Shown one piece after another: positions 8,975 to 16,663 of a stretch of 36,106 bases of DNA. Under the pieces are notes generated by a model. That model was not told where the DNA came from, ran no database searches, and was given only the letters and a program-made list of their open reading frames with translations. A program made the translations under genes and the position numbers. The DNA is from Actinobacteria bacterium OV450 (GTDB taxonomy: Bacteria > Actinomycetota > Actinomycetes > Streptomycetales > Streptomycetaceae), in the NCBI GenBank assembly GCA_001298555.1, contig LJCW01000355.1, positions 1 to 36,106 on the forward strand, read 5' to 3'. Within the stretch, counting starts at the first letter, position 1, and every line of letters begins with the position of its first letter.

Positions 8975-10755
8975 CAGCCGTCCTCGCCCACTGCCGCCGT
9001 CGCCGTCGGCGCCGGTGCCGCCGCCGTAGCCGCGCCGAGGGTGCCCGCCGTGTCCTCCACGGTCCCGCCCGCGCCGACGTACCAGGTGCGGTGCGCCGGC
9101 CCCTGCCCGGGATACGGCGGACTGAAGCGGTGCAGCTGCGCCGCCAGCACCTGCGCCGGTACGGGGTGGGGGCGGACGGCGTTGCGCCGGACCAGCTCCG
9201 CCTCCTCGACCAGCACCACGGCCTGGGTGACGAGCGCGTCGTGGCGCTGCGCGACCGCGCCCGCCAGACCCCGCTGCTGCTCGGTGAGGGAGGTGGCGTC
9301 CCACACGACGGTGCCGCCCGCGGCGAGCGCCGCGTCCAGCCGGTCCAGGCCCTCGCGCAGCACGTCCGCGTTGGCCCGCTGATCGGCGCGGGAACCCCGG
9401 GCCGTGCGCAGATCGTCGAGACTGATGTACGCGGACACGCCCGGCAGGCTCCGGGCGTACGTGCTCTTCCCGCTGCCCGAGGGCCCGCACAGCTGCACCA
9501 GCTGCGGGAAGCCGCCGTCGCGCCACCGCCAGGTCGCGGCCACCGCCTCCTCCGCGGTGGAGATCCCGCCCCGCCCGAACGCCTCCCGGGCCTGCGCCCA
9601 GCACCGGTCGGCCGCGTCCGCGTCGAGACCCGCGAGGGCCTCCCGCAGCCCGGCGCGCAGCGGGCCCAGCGGATCGGGGCCGAGCAGCCCCGCCTCCTCG
9701 GCGTACAGCGCCGACCACTCCACGCACTCCCGCGCCCCGGCATCCCCCGCGGCCGCCGCCCCGGCGAGCGCGTGGAGCACCCCGAGATCGGCGGCGACGG
9801 CCATCCGGACCAGCCCGGCCCGCCGGCCCGCGTCCGGGAACGGACGCTGCAGACGCGGGTAAATCCCGACCAGGTCGGCGACCCGCCGGGCCGTCGGCAT
9901 GCCGAGCGGCCCCGCCGCCAGCCGTGCCCCGGTCCGGGCCCGCGGCGCGCGGTGCAGTACGGCGGCCAGTACGCCGGCCAGCCGGGCCTCCCCGGTGCGG
10001 CCCGACGCGTCGAGCCGGCCCGCCACCTCGGCGACGACCGGCTCGACCGCGGCGCCCGGGGCCGGGTCCGCACCGAGGGCCGCCGTCAGCTGCGCAGCAT
10101 CGGGTTCGGAGCCCGACCGCACCGCCCACAGCGCGGCCTGCGGCCCGAGCCCGTTCGGCACCACCTGCGCGTACATCCAGTGCGTGTCGGTCTGCACGTG
10201 CCCGCCGCGCACCCACTTGGCGACGCACCGCCCGAAGTCCGCCCGCTCGAATCCGGCCACCGTCCGGACCACGTAGCCCTCCTGGCGTGTGGTGTCGAGC
10301 CGCAGCCTGCGCAGCGCGCGCTCGTCGAAGGCGCCCCGCCAGAGCACGCGCGGGGTGGGCACCCCGAGACCGTGCAGGAAGCTCACGGTCCGGTCCCAGT
10401 CGAGGCAGTGCTCCCCGTCCCACACCGAGAAGCCGTAGAACCAGCTGTCCAGGTCCTCGTAGGGCAGCGAGTGGCGGGCGTACAGGTTCTCCCCGCACAC
10501 CCGCCACCCGGCCGGTATGCCGGCGCCGATGCGGCTCTGGAGCCCCTTGACCCAGGCCCGCGAGGGATGGTGGCCCGAGTCCAGTGAGCGCGCGTGGAGG
10601 CCGTCCGCGTACAGGGTGGTGTTCTCCCCGTCGAGCTTCTCGGTGACCACGACCTCGCGGCCGGCCAGCCCGGCGAGTCCGAGGGCACGCACGTCGTCCG
10701 CCGCCGCCCCCGGCGACCAGGGCAGATGCGGGGTACGGGGATAGTGCGTGCGCAT
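8974..10755 (-). CDS. RNA ligase fused to polynucleotide-kinase-type P-loop domain
   Basis: The 593-residue protein starts with a nucleotidyltransferase-type RNA ligase. Motif I is EKLDGEN with the AMP-accepting lysine K40. CGEN lies at 87-90, motif III is YGFSVWDG (107-114), motif IV is EGYVVR (159-164) and motif V is VAKWVR (178-183). A helical region of about 230 residues follows. The C-terminal domain has Walker A GPSGSGKST (424-432), SLDDLR (445-450) with the likely catalytic Asp, and a basic lid (VRRNAVRPHPVP), as in Pnkp and Trl1 kinases. Predicted roles are 5'-OH RNA phosphorylation and ligation in the cytosol. ATG 10755 was chosen over ATGs at 10785 and 10815 because AGGAG lies six bases upstream. 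It is the first gene of a two-gene operon and its TGA overlaps the next start. Substrate is inferred to be cleaved RNA. Confidence 0.88.
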   Translation of the reverse strand: MRTHYPRTPHLPWSPGAAADDVRALGLAGLAGREVVVTEKLDGENTTLYADGLHARSLDSGHHPSRAWVKGLQSRIGAGIPAGWRVCGENLYARHSLPYEDLDSWFYGFSVWDGEHCLDWDRTVSFLHGLGVPTPRVLWRGAFDERALRRLRLDTTRQEGYVVRTVAGFERADFGRCVAKWVRGGHVQTDTHWMYAQVVPNGLGPQAALWAVRSGSEPDAAQLTAALGADPAPGAAVEPVVAEVAGRLDASGRTGEARLAGVLAAVLHRAPRARTGARLAAGPLGMPTARRVADLVGIYPRLQRPFPDAGRRAGLVRMAVAADLGVLHALAGAAAAGDAGARECVEWSALYAEEAGLLGPDPLGPLRAGLREALAGLDADAADRCWAQAREAFGRGGISTAEEAVAATWRWRDGGFPQLVQLCGPSGSGKSTYARSLPGVSAYISLDDLRTARGSRADQRANADVLREGLDRLDAALAAGGTVVWDATSLTEQQRGLAGAVAQRHDALVTQAVVLVEEAELVRRNAVRPHPVPAQVLAAQLHRFSPPYPGQGPAHRTWYVGAGGTVEDTAGTLGAATAAAPAPTATAAVGEDG

Positions 10756-10789
10756 GACCGGCTCCTGCTCGACGACGTGGTGCATCGTC

Positions 10790-10818
10790 ACTCTAGGTAT
10801 CCGGAGCGGGGCCATCCA
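10790..10818 (-). promoter_or_regulatory. Tentative promoter of the RNA-repair operon
   Basis: A -10-like TAGAGT (10795-10790) lies about 35 bases upstream of the ligase start. TGGATG, 17 bp further upstream, is only a weak -35. No clear operator or sigma-54 site is visible in this short gap. Confidence 0.25.
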
Positions 10819-10844
10819 CCCAATAACCGCTCAGCGGGACGGCC

Positions 10845-11480
10845 TCAGGGCCGGCGGCCCGCCCACGCGACCAGCCGGTCGATGGCCGGGGCTCCCGGGT
10901 CCACGGCCACGACCTCGGCGAACGGGATCCGGCCGCCGCGGGTTTCGGCGGGCAGCGCCTTCGTCACGACGGTGCGCACCCGCTCGATCAGGTCCGGGTC
11001 CCACTCCGGCTGCTGGCCGGTCGCCCTGGCCAGGTCCCAGGTGTGCACGACGAGTTCGTGTGTGTAGACGGCCGCCGCGGCCGCACCCGGCAGGACCCCC
11101 ATCGGCAGACGCAGCTCGCGGCCGAGGATCTCCGGGTCCGCCCACACCTGCGCGACGTCACGGGCGCCCGGCTCCCAGGCCGCCGCCCACCCGCCGTCGG
11201 CGATCTCGTCGGCGAAGGACGGGACGCCGAACGGGACCTCACCGCGCCCGATCACCGCGATCCGGCGGACCACGGCCACGAGGTGGCTGGAGAGCCGCCG
11301 TACGTCGAAGTCGTCACAGGGAGTGGGGGCGTCGTACTGGTCGGCCCGGACGGCCGCCAGGGTGCGGCCCGCGAGCGCGACGGCCGCGGCGAGGTCGGCC
11401 CGCGGGTCGAAGGAAGAGGAGGGGGAAGAGGAGCGGGAAGAAGAGGACGGGGCTTCGGTGAGCTGCGTGGTTTCAGTCAT
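10845..11480 (-). CDS. TIGR03086-family (DinB/mycothiol-isomerase-like) protein
   Basis: The 211-residue protein has a Ser-rich N-terminal tail (about residues 11-24), then a four-helix-bundle fold. Family hallmarks are TPCDDFDVRRLSSHL and AAVYTHELVVHTWDLARATG. The histidines match the metal-ligand positions of the mycothiol-dependent isomerase N-terminal (MDMPI/DinB) superfamily. Members are cytosolic and often of unknown reaction, in some cases using mycothiol. The start ATG 11480 is preceded by AGGA at 8 bases. It is transcribed divergently from a WYL regulator, which probably controls it. Confidence 0.8.
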   Translation of the reverse strand: MTETTQLTEAPSSSSRSSSPSSSFDPRADLAAAVALAGRTLAAVRADQYDAPTPCDDFDVRRLSSHLVAVVRRIAVIGRGEVPFGVPSFADEIADGGWAAAWEPGARDVAQVWADPEILGRELRLPMGVLPGAAAAAVYTHELVVHTWDLARATGQQPEWDPDLIERVRTVVTKALPAETRGGRIPFAEVVAVDPGAPAIDRLVAWAGRRP

Positions 11481-11498
11481 GAGTTCATCCTGCGAGGC

Positions 11499-11523
11499 AA
11501 AGTGGCCACCTTCTGGCCTGTTT
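11499..11523. promoter_or_regulatory. Dyad in the divergent TIGR03086/WYL promoter region
   Basis: GGCCA (11504-11508) and TGGCC (11514-11518) form a perfect inverted repeat around CCTTC. It is extended by AAA and TTT at the outer edges, giving a 25-bp symmetric site. It lies 19 bp from one start and 64 bp from the other, a fitting place for the WYL regulator's operator. Confidence 0.35.
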
Positions 11524-11586
11524 TCCGAAGAGAATGTGAGACGAACGGAAACGACGGAACCCGCCGCGGCGGGAGGGGGCGGGCAG

Positions 11587-12630
11587 ATGAGAGCCGACCG
11601 GCTGGTGGCGACCCTGTTGTTCCTCCAGGAACGCGGCCGGGTCACGGTCTCCGAAGTGGCCGCCGAACTGGAGGTGTCCGAGCGCACGGCCCGGCGCGAT
11701 CTGGAGGCCCTGGCCGTGTCCGGCATACCCGTCTACTCGCAGCGGGGCCGCGGCGGCGGCTGGTCGCTCGTCGGCGGGGCGCGGACCGACCTCACCGGGC
11801 TGACCGCCGAGGAGATCCGGGCGCTGTTCCTCGTCACCGGGCCCCTGACGGCCACGCCCGAGCTGCGCACCACCCTGCGCAAGCTGGTCCGGGCGCTGCC
11901 CCCCACCCTGCGGGAGCATGCACAGGCCGCCACCCGGGCCGGGGTCGTCGACGCCACGGACTGGTCCCGCAACGCCGTCACCGCGGACGCGGCCCACCGC
12001 TCCGTGCTCCACGGCGCCGTCGTGGACGGGATCCGCGTCCGCCTCGGCTACGCGGGCCCAGGCAAACCGGCCGGCGAGCGCACGGTGGACCCCCTCGGCC
12101 TGGTCGCCAAGGCGGGGGTCGACTACCTGGTGGCCGGTACGGACAAGGGGCTGCGCACCTTCCGGCTCAGCCGGGTCCGCTCCGTCGAGCTCACCGGCGA
12201 ACCGGTGGTCCGGCCGCCCGGCTTCGACCTGGCCACCGCCTGGCGGGAGTTGTCCGGGGCCTTCCAGGAGGGCATGAACGCGGTGTCGGCGCGGGCCCGT
12301 GTCCATCCGGGCACGCTGGGCCTGCTGCAACGGCTGCTCGGCGGCCGGGTGAGGGTCGGCGGTCCGCTGCCCGACGGCTGGACGGAGGTGTGGGTCGACG
12401 GCCCGGCTCCCAAGGCCCTGGCCGGCCACCTGGCCGGACTGGGGGCGGGGGTCGAGGTCCTGGAGCCACCGGAGGTGCGGCAGTGGCTGGCCCGGCTCGG
12501 CGCCGAACTCGTGGCGACGTACGCGGCGGACGTGCCGGGCGCGCCGGCCATGGCGGCCGTGGACGGGGCCGAAGCGGCGGACGTGCCGGGCGGGGTGGAC
12601 GTACGCCCCGTTCAGCAGCCGGTTCGGTAG
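11587..12630 (+). CDS. WYL-domain transcriptional regulator (YafY-like)
   Basis: The 347-residue cytoplasmic regulator has a DeoR-like HTH at residues 1-60 (VTVSEVAAELEVSERTARRD, then SRGRGGGW-like wing GRGGGWSLVGG). A WYL domain follows at about 140-215 (VRLGYAGPGKPAGERTVDPL, VDYLVAGTDKGLRTFRLSRV). A C-terminal WCX-type extension runs to residue 347. WYL domains sense small ligands or nucleic acids and control adjacent genes. ATG 11587 follows a GGAGGGGG ribosome site. It is divergent from the TIGR03086 gene and convergent with the next gene, whose stop lies four bases away. Confidence 0.88.
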   Translation: MRADRLVATLLFLQERGRVTVSEVAAELEVSERTARRDLEALAVSGIPVYSQRGRGGGWSLVGGARTDLTGLTAEEIRALFLVTGPLTATPELRTTLRKLVRALPPTLREHAQAATRAGVVDATDWSRNAVTADAAHRSVLHGAVVDGIRVRLGYAGPGKPAGERTVDPLGLVAKAGVDYLVAGTDKGLRTFRLSRVRSVELTGEPVVRPPGFDLATAWRELSGAFQEGMNAVSARARVHPGTLGLLQRLLGGRVRVGGPLPDGWTEVWVDGPAPKALAGHLAGLGAGVEVLEPPEVRQWLARLGAELVATYAADVPGAPAMAAVDGAEAADVPGGVDVRPVQQPVR

Positions 12631-12634
12631 CGAT

Positions 12635-13309
12635 TCAGTAGCCGATGGTGAACCGCTTTCCGGGGTGCGCGTCGCGCTCGATCTCGTCGACGAGGGCCAC
12701 GGCGTAGTCCTCGGCCGAGATGCGGCTGCCGCCGTCCTCGCCGGCGACCAGGTCGTCGAGGGCCAACCGGTACGTTCCCGTGCGCTCGCCCGGCGCCATG
12801 TCCGCCGCGGGACTCAGACAGCTCCAGCGCACCTCCTCGACGGGCACGGTGCGCAGGAAGTCCAGGGCCTCCCCATGGGCGTGCATGAGGGCCCGGACCG
12901 GCTCCGCGACGCCCGCCGTCTCCCAGACCAGCTGGCCGGCGGGGGTACGGAGCGAGCCCGCCCCGCCCACGACGAGCACACGGGGCCGGGCGTCCTGGGC
13001 GAGCGTGCAGACGCCCCCGATCAGGGACTTGGCGGCGGTCACGAGAACCCCCGGGTCCCCGGACCCGGGGCCGACGGCGCTGACGACCACGTCCTGGCCC
13101 GCGGCCGCCTCGGCGACGGAGTGCGGGTCGAGGACGTCGCCCTGCAGCACCTCGGCCGCGGAGTCGGCGACATCGGCGGAATCCGCGGAATCCCCGAGCC
13201 TTTCGGGGTCGCGGACGACGACGGTGACCTGGTGGCCGCGGCCGACCGCCTCGTGGAGCACGCGGGCTCCGATGGTGCCGGTCGCGCCGAACAGGGCGAT
13301 CTTCGCCAT
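12635..13309 (-). CDS. NAD(P)H-binding reductase (atypical SDR, NmrA/YwnB-like)
   Basis: The 224-residue protein starts MAKIALFGATGTIGARVLHE, the Rossmann dinucleotide loop at the N-terminus. VVVRDPERLGD and LQGDVLDPHSVAEA follow. There is no YxxxK pair, so it fits the atypical SDRs that act as NAD(P)H reductases or redox sensors. The C-terminus HPGKRFTIGY is typical of this subgroup. The start ATG at 13309 has GGGAG at the right distance. It is convergent with the WYL regulator. Substrate unknown. Confidence 0.85.
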   Translation of the reverse strand: MAKIALFGATGTIGARVLHEAVGRGHQVTVVVRDPERLGDSADSADVADSAAEVLQGDVLDPHSVAEAAAGQDVVVSAVGPGSGDPGVLVTAAKSLIGGVCTLAQDARPRVLVVGGAGSLRTPAGQLVWETAGVAEPVRALMHAHGEALDFLRTVPVEEVRWSCLSPAADMAPGERTGTYRLALDDLVAGEDGGSRISAEDYAVALVDEIERDAHPGKRFTIGY

Positions 13310-13464
13310 GGCGACTCCCTGGGGTGGGGGCGGTGCGGGCCGCGGTCGGACCCGTGCCGCCCATCCAAGCGAACCCGCCCCCCGACATCCGGCAGCCGGG
13401 CCGGGTCCACTCGGATGATCCGGTCCGCGCCCCTGCGCAAGGCGCTCCCCCGAAAGGCGAGCCC

Positions 13465-13911
13465 TTAGCGGCAGAGGGCCACGATCTCGGGGGAGACCAT
13501 GCCCTTGGCCGCCTCGCACAGGGCGGTCATGTCGTAGGAACGCGGCGGCGCCGGCCGGGGTTTCGGCCGGGCGGGCGGCCGCTTGCGGGGTCCGGGCGCC
13601 GGGGCGGGGCGTGCGGGGTGTGCCCGCCCGCCGGGCGCGCCGTCGTCGGTGCGCCGTGGCGTCCTGTGTTCCCCGGGCGGTGCGGGTTCCGGAGCGGCCG
13701 CGGGCGGGGCGGGCGGGGGCTCCGACGTCGGCAGGCGGCCCAGCGGCAGGGCCTCGACCGCTGCCTCCCCCACCGCCGCCGTCCGGTCCGCCCCCGGAGC
13801 CGGACGGCCCTGCTCCGGGGGCGCGTCCGGCCGTACGGTCACGCACCCGGCGGTCAGCGCCAGCGTGGCGAGCATCAAGGGCAGGGGCACGGCCACCCGG
13901 CGTAACTGCAT
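13465..13911 (-). CDS. Small proline-rich putative lipoprotein of unknown function
   Basis: The 148-residue protein has a lipoprotein signal: basic LRR, a hydrophobic core and the lipobox LTAGC with lipidated Cys23. The mature part (about 30-125) is Pro/Ala/Arg-rich and probably unstructured. It ends in a compact YDMTALCEAAKGMV and SPEIVALCR module with two cysteines that could form a disulfide. It is expected on the outer face of the membrane. I do not recognise a family. The gene is flanked by intergenic DNA of about 150 and 290 bp. Confidence 0.65.
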   Translation of the reverse strand: MQLRRVAVPLPLMLATLALTAGCVTVRPDAPPEQGRPAPGADRTAAVGEAAVEALPLGRLPTSEPPPAPPAAAPEPAPPGEHRTPRRTDDGAPGGRAHPARPAPAPGPRKRPPARPKPRPAPPRSYDMTALCEAAKGMVSPEIVALCR

Positions 13912-14199
13912 CCGCCCAGCCTGCCGTACGGAAGGGGGCGGACGTGCGCGCCGTCACGCGAAAGAGTGATGCGAGGGCCGGCAGGTCTCGGGAGCGGGCC
14001 CGTGACGTGGTCGGACCGGCGGTTCTCAGGCCGCCAGTCCGCGACGCGAACGTACCAGCGAAGACGTAACAAGGTAATAAGGAGGTATGGGGACGGCAAA
14101 GCGGCGGCCAGTGGTCCGGGACGCCCGGGCGGCGTAACCCGCGGGCCGTACGGGCTGTTTGCACGGGCGGAAGGCCCATCCACGGTGAACGGAGTCCCG

Positions 14200-15276
14200 A
14201 TGCCGCAGCTGACCGACGAGGCCGTGACGGACGACGGCGGCGGTGGCGGCGACGGCGACGGCGGCGGTGGCGGCGGTGGTGGCGGTGACGGTGACGGCGG
14301 TGGTGGCGCGCCCGGCACGTGGATGACCCCGCAGGAGTACGGGGCATCGCGGGCAGCGCTCTGGACCGGAGCCGTCGTCCTGATCACCGACACGGAGGGC
14401 CGGGTCCTCGTCCAGAGCGTCGACTACCGCCCCGACCGGCTGCTGCCCGGCGGCGCCGTGGACGCCGGCGAGGCCCCGGCCGCCGCGGCGGCCCGCGAGG
14501 TGCGGGAGGAACTCGGCGTCGACGGCAGCTATCCGCACGCCCTCGCCGTGGACTGGATCCCGGCGGGCATCCCCGGATTCCCGCCCGAGATGCGCTTCCC
14601 GGGGGAGATCCTGTACGTGTACGACGGCGGCACCTGGACCGCCGGCCGGATCGACGCGATCCGCCTCCCCGCCCAGGAGATCACCGGCATCCACTTCGCC
14701 GAACCGGCCGACCTGCAGGCCCTCATGGACCCGGGGGACGCCCGCCGCGCCCTGTCGGCGCTGCGCGCCCGCATCAACGGCGGCGGCCCGGCCCTGCTGG
14801 AGGACGGCCGCCCCACCGTGCCGACCGCCCTGGACCGGCTCGGGGGGCCGGGCGCCCGCCGCACCCCGCTCCACGGCACCTGGCACTGCGGTCCGGTCCC
14901 CGCGGAGCTGCCCGTGCGGGAACCCTCGGCCTGGCTGTTCGCCCCCGACGGCCGGGTCCTGCTCCTGGTCTCCCGGACCACCGGCGCAGTGCACCTCCCG
15001 CCCCCCACGGCGGGCTCCACGCCGCTCGGCTACCGCTGCACCGGCGACGCCGCCCATCCCCGCGGCGTGGCCCGCCTCACCGGCCCGCCCCCGGCCGCGG
15101 ACCCGCAGTACGCGCACCTGCTGGCCACCCCGGAGCAGGTCCGCGAACTCGCCGACTGGGGACCGGCCGGCCACGCCGAACTCGCCGCGGTCCGCACGGC
15201 CCGCACCCGCCTCGGCCTCCCGTCCCCACCCCGCACCCCCCTCACCGAACTCCCGGACGATCCCCCGCACCGGTGA
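14200..15276 (+). CDS. Nudix hydrolase with a Gly/Asp-rich N-terminal tract
   Basis: The 358-residue protein carries a complete Nudix box at 85-107 (GAVDAGE, then REVREELGV), which coordinates metal for hydrolysis of nucleoside-diphosphate-linked compounds. Residues 11-36 are almost only Gly and Asp, an unusual low-complexity tract encoded by GGC/GGT/GAC repeats. The C-terminal half (about 205-350) resembles a second, degenerate Nudix-like beta fold (SAWLFAPDGRVLLLVSR) without the catalytic box. ATG 14200 has GGAG five bases upstream. Substrate unknown. The 288-bp upstream gap contains an AAGGAGG next to an ATG at 14086 that opens no convincing gene. Confidence 0.85.
   Translation: MPQLTDEAVTDDGGGGGDGDGGGGGGGGGDGDGGGGAPGTWMTPQEYGASRAALWTGAVVLITDTEGRVLVQSVDYRPDRLLPGGAVDAGEAPAAAAAREVREELGVDGSYPHALAVDWIPAGIPGFPPEMRFPGEILYVYDGGTWTAGRIDAIRLPAQEITGIHFAEPADLQALMDPGDARRALSALRARINGGGPALLEDGRPTVPTALDRLGGPGARRTPLHGTWHCGPVPAELPVREPSAWLFAPDGRVLLLVSRTTGAVHLPPPTAGSTPLGYRCTGDAAHPRGVARLTGPPPAADPQYAHLLATPEQVRELADWGPAGHAELAAVRTARTRLGLPSPPRTPLTELPDDPPHR
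14230..14307 (+). repeat. GGN/GAC low-complexity repeat inside the Nudix gene
   Basis: Twenty-six consecutive codons for Gly or Asp, arranged as imperfect repeats of a GGTGGCGGC/GACGGC type. It is a likely site of slippage and length variation between strains. Confidence 0.8.
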
Positions 15277-15305
15277 CCGCACCGTGCGCCGTCAGGGGTG
15301 CCTCG

Positions 15306-15318
15306 TAGCGTGATCGTC
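15306..15318 (+). promoter_or_regulatory. -10 element of a leaderless promoter (MITE-broken gene)
   Basis: TAGCGT (15306-15311) is followed by seven bases and then the ATG at 15319, so the predicted transcript starts at the start codon. Confidence 0.45.
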
Positions 15319-16010
15319 ATGGGATTCACCAGCGCCTGGTCGATCAGCAGCCACCCCGATTCCACCATCGCGGAGCTCACGCCCCGCCTCGCTCCGGCCA
15401 TGCGGGCCGACCGCGCGCATCCGGCGGCGCGCAGCCGCTGGGAGGCCTGGCGGCGCGCCCCGCTGGCGGACCACCGCACCTAGGCCCTGTCGTCAAACTG
15501 CCGGGGCCGCCCTCCGGGCGACGACGGGAGTTTGACGACAGGGCCTGGTACGCCGACCGGGCGCACGACGGGGCGGTCGACTCCTTCACGACCCTGACCC
15601 GGCCCGGCGAGCACGTCCACGAGGTCTGCAACGGCATCACCGACCCCGCGTTCCACGTGATGGACGACATCTGGGAGCCCGAACCGGACGCCGCGGACAT
15701 GTTCCTCTCGGTACACCGCAAGGACTACGCCGTGACCGCCCTGTTCCACGCCGTGGGCCCGGCCCGGGCCGCCCTGCTGCCGGGCTGGTGCGGGAACGCG
15801 CTCCTCACCGCCGAGGAGGTCCGCCGGACACTGCCGGACGTGGAGCGGGCACTGACCTTCACCCGGGAGGAGCGGGCCCGCGTCGGGGACCAGGACCGGC
15901 TGGACTACGGCTGCCGCGACGAACCCGTCACCGACGGACCCCTCCGCATCCGGCGGAGCGCCGCAGCCGCGGGAGGCGGAATCTGCGCGGTCGCACTGCA
16001 CATCGACTGA
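15319..16010 (+). pseudogene. Hypothetical gene disrupted by a 65-bp MITE
   Basis: The 5' part reads MGFTSAWSISSHPDSTIAEL and continues to PLADHRT, where a TAG created at the insertion edge (15481-15483) ends it. Beyond the insert the same protein resumes: WYADRAHDGAVDSFTTLTRP, then VMDDIWEPEPDAADMFLSVH, ending CAVALHID at 16010. Removing 15482-15546 restores one continuous frame (HRT-WYADR), about 208 residues. I do not recognise the family. The inserted length is not a multiple of three and includes the stop, so only a 54-residue N-terminal piece or a reinitiated C-terminal piece (ATG 15657 or 15660) could be made. Confidence 0.8.
15482..15546. mobile_element. 65-bp MITE with perfect 18-bp terminal inverted repeats
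   Basis: The arms 15482-15499 (AGGCCCTGTCGTCAAACT) and 15529-15546 are exact reverse complements, separated by 29 bp. It interrupts an otherwise open gene. No transposase is encoded; mobilisation would need an element with the same ends. The perfect arms suggest a recent insertion. A target duplication of more than one or two bases is not evident. Confidence 0.8.
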
Positions 16011-16076
16011 CCGGCCGGCCCCGCCGCGGGGCGGTCGGTCCCCGGTCCGCGGGGGGCCGGGCGGCAGGATGGGGGC

Positions 16077-16583
16077 ATGAGCGACAGTGCGATCACCTAC
16101 ACCGTCTACATCCAGGCCGATCCCGCCCGGGTCTGGGAGGCCCTCACCGATCCCGCCCTCACCCGGCGGTACTGGGAGCTGAGCTTCGAGACCGACTGGG
16201 CGGTGGGGTCGACCATGGTCTGGGTGGAGCGCGGGGCACGGACCGGTGATCCCGAGCAGGTGGTCCTCGAATGCGTTCCCGACCGCCTGCTCTCGTACAC
16301 CTGGCACACCTTCACCCCGCAGTGGGCGGCCTCCGTCGGGGTCGCCGAGGAGCTGCGCGCCGAGCTGGCGCAGGAGCGGCGCACGAAGGTGACGTACGAG
16401 ATCGAGCCCGTCGGGGACACCCTCACGCGGCTGACCGTCCTGCACGAGGACTTCGAACCCGGCGGCACCCTGATCGGCATGTGCAGCCAGGCGTGGCCGA
16501 TGCTCGTCTCCAGCCTCAAGACCCTGCTGGAGACCGGCGCTCCCCTGTCCGGGCAGGAGATTCCCGAGGCCCACGAGGCCTGA
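16077..16583 (+). CDS. SRPBCC-domain protein (AHSA1-like)
   Basis: The 168-residue protein has the START/Bet v1-like pattern: ITYTVYIQADPARVWEALTD at the start, then TRRYWELSFETDWAVGS, YTWHTF and LTVLHEDFEPGG. It ends in the long helix GMCSQAWPMLVSSLKTLLETG. The fold binds hydrophobic ligands in a cavity; the ligand is unknown. The start ATG lies six bases after a -10-like CAGGAT, suggesting a leaderless message. It may be the first of a run of same-strand genes (SDR, GNAT) downstream. Confidence 0.85.
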   Translation: MSDSAITYTVYIQADPARVWEALTDPALTRRYWELSFETDWAVGSTMVWVERGARTGDPEQVVLECVPDRLLSYTWHTFTPQWAASVGVAEELRAELAQERRTKVTYEIEPVGDTLTRLTVLHEDFEPGGTLIGMCSQAWPMLVSSLKTLLETGAPLSGQEIPEAHEA

Positions 16584-16663
16584 GCCCGGCAGCCCACCCC
16601 GCCGAACGGTCCGCAGGCGCGCCTGAGATCATGTGCAGCGACCACCTATCCGGGAGTGTTGGC

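Noticed and set aside
8975..10507. The frame of the MJ1316-EEP-2H-PAP gene stays open far upstream of 8974
   Set aside because: The upstream part is Arg/Ala/Gly-rich and lies in a different frame across the ligase gene, whose motifs are clear. The ATG at 8974 overlaps the ligase stop and begins the conserved MJ1316 domain.
14067..14092. Stretch resembling the 3' end of 16S rRNA (GTAACAAGGTA followed by AAGGAGG)
   Set aside because: Only about 16 bases match and no other rRNA sequence surrounds it, so it is a chance similarity.
15480..16574. Minus-strand frame spanning the broken gene and SRPBCC gene
   Set aside because: Shadow of two plus-strand coding regions; it starts in the MITE arm and has no family features.
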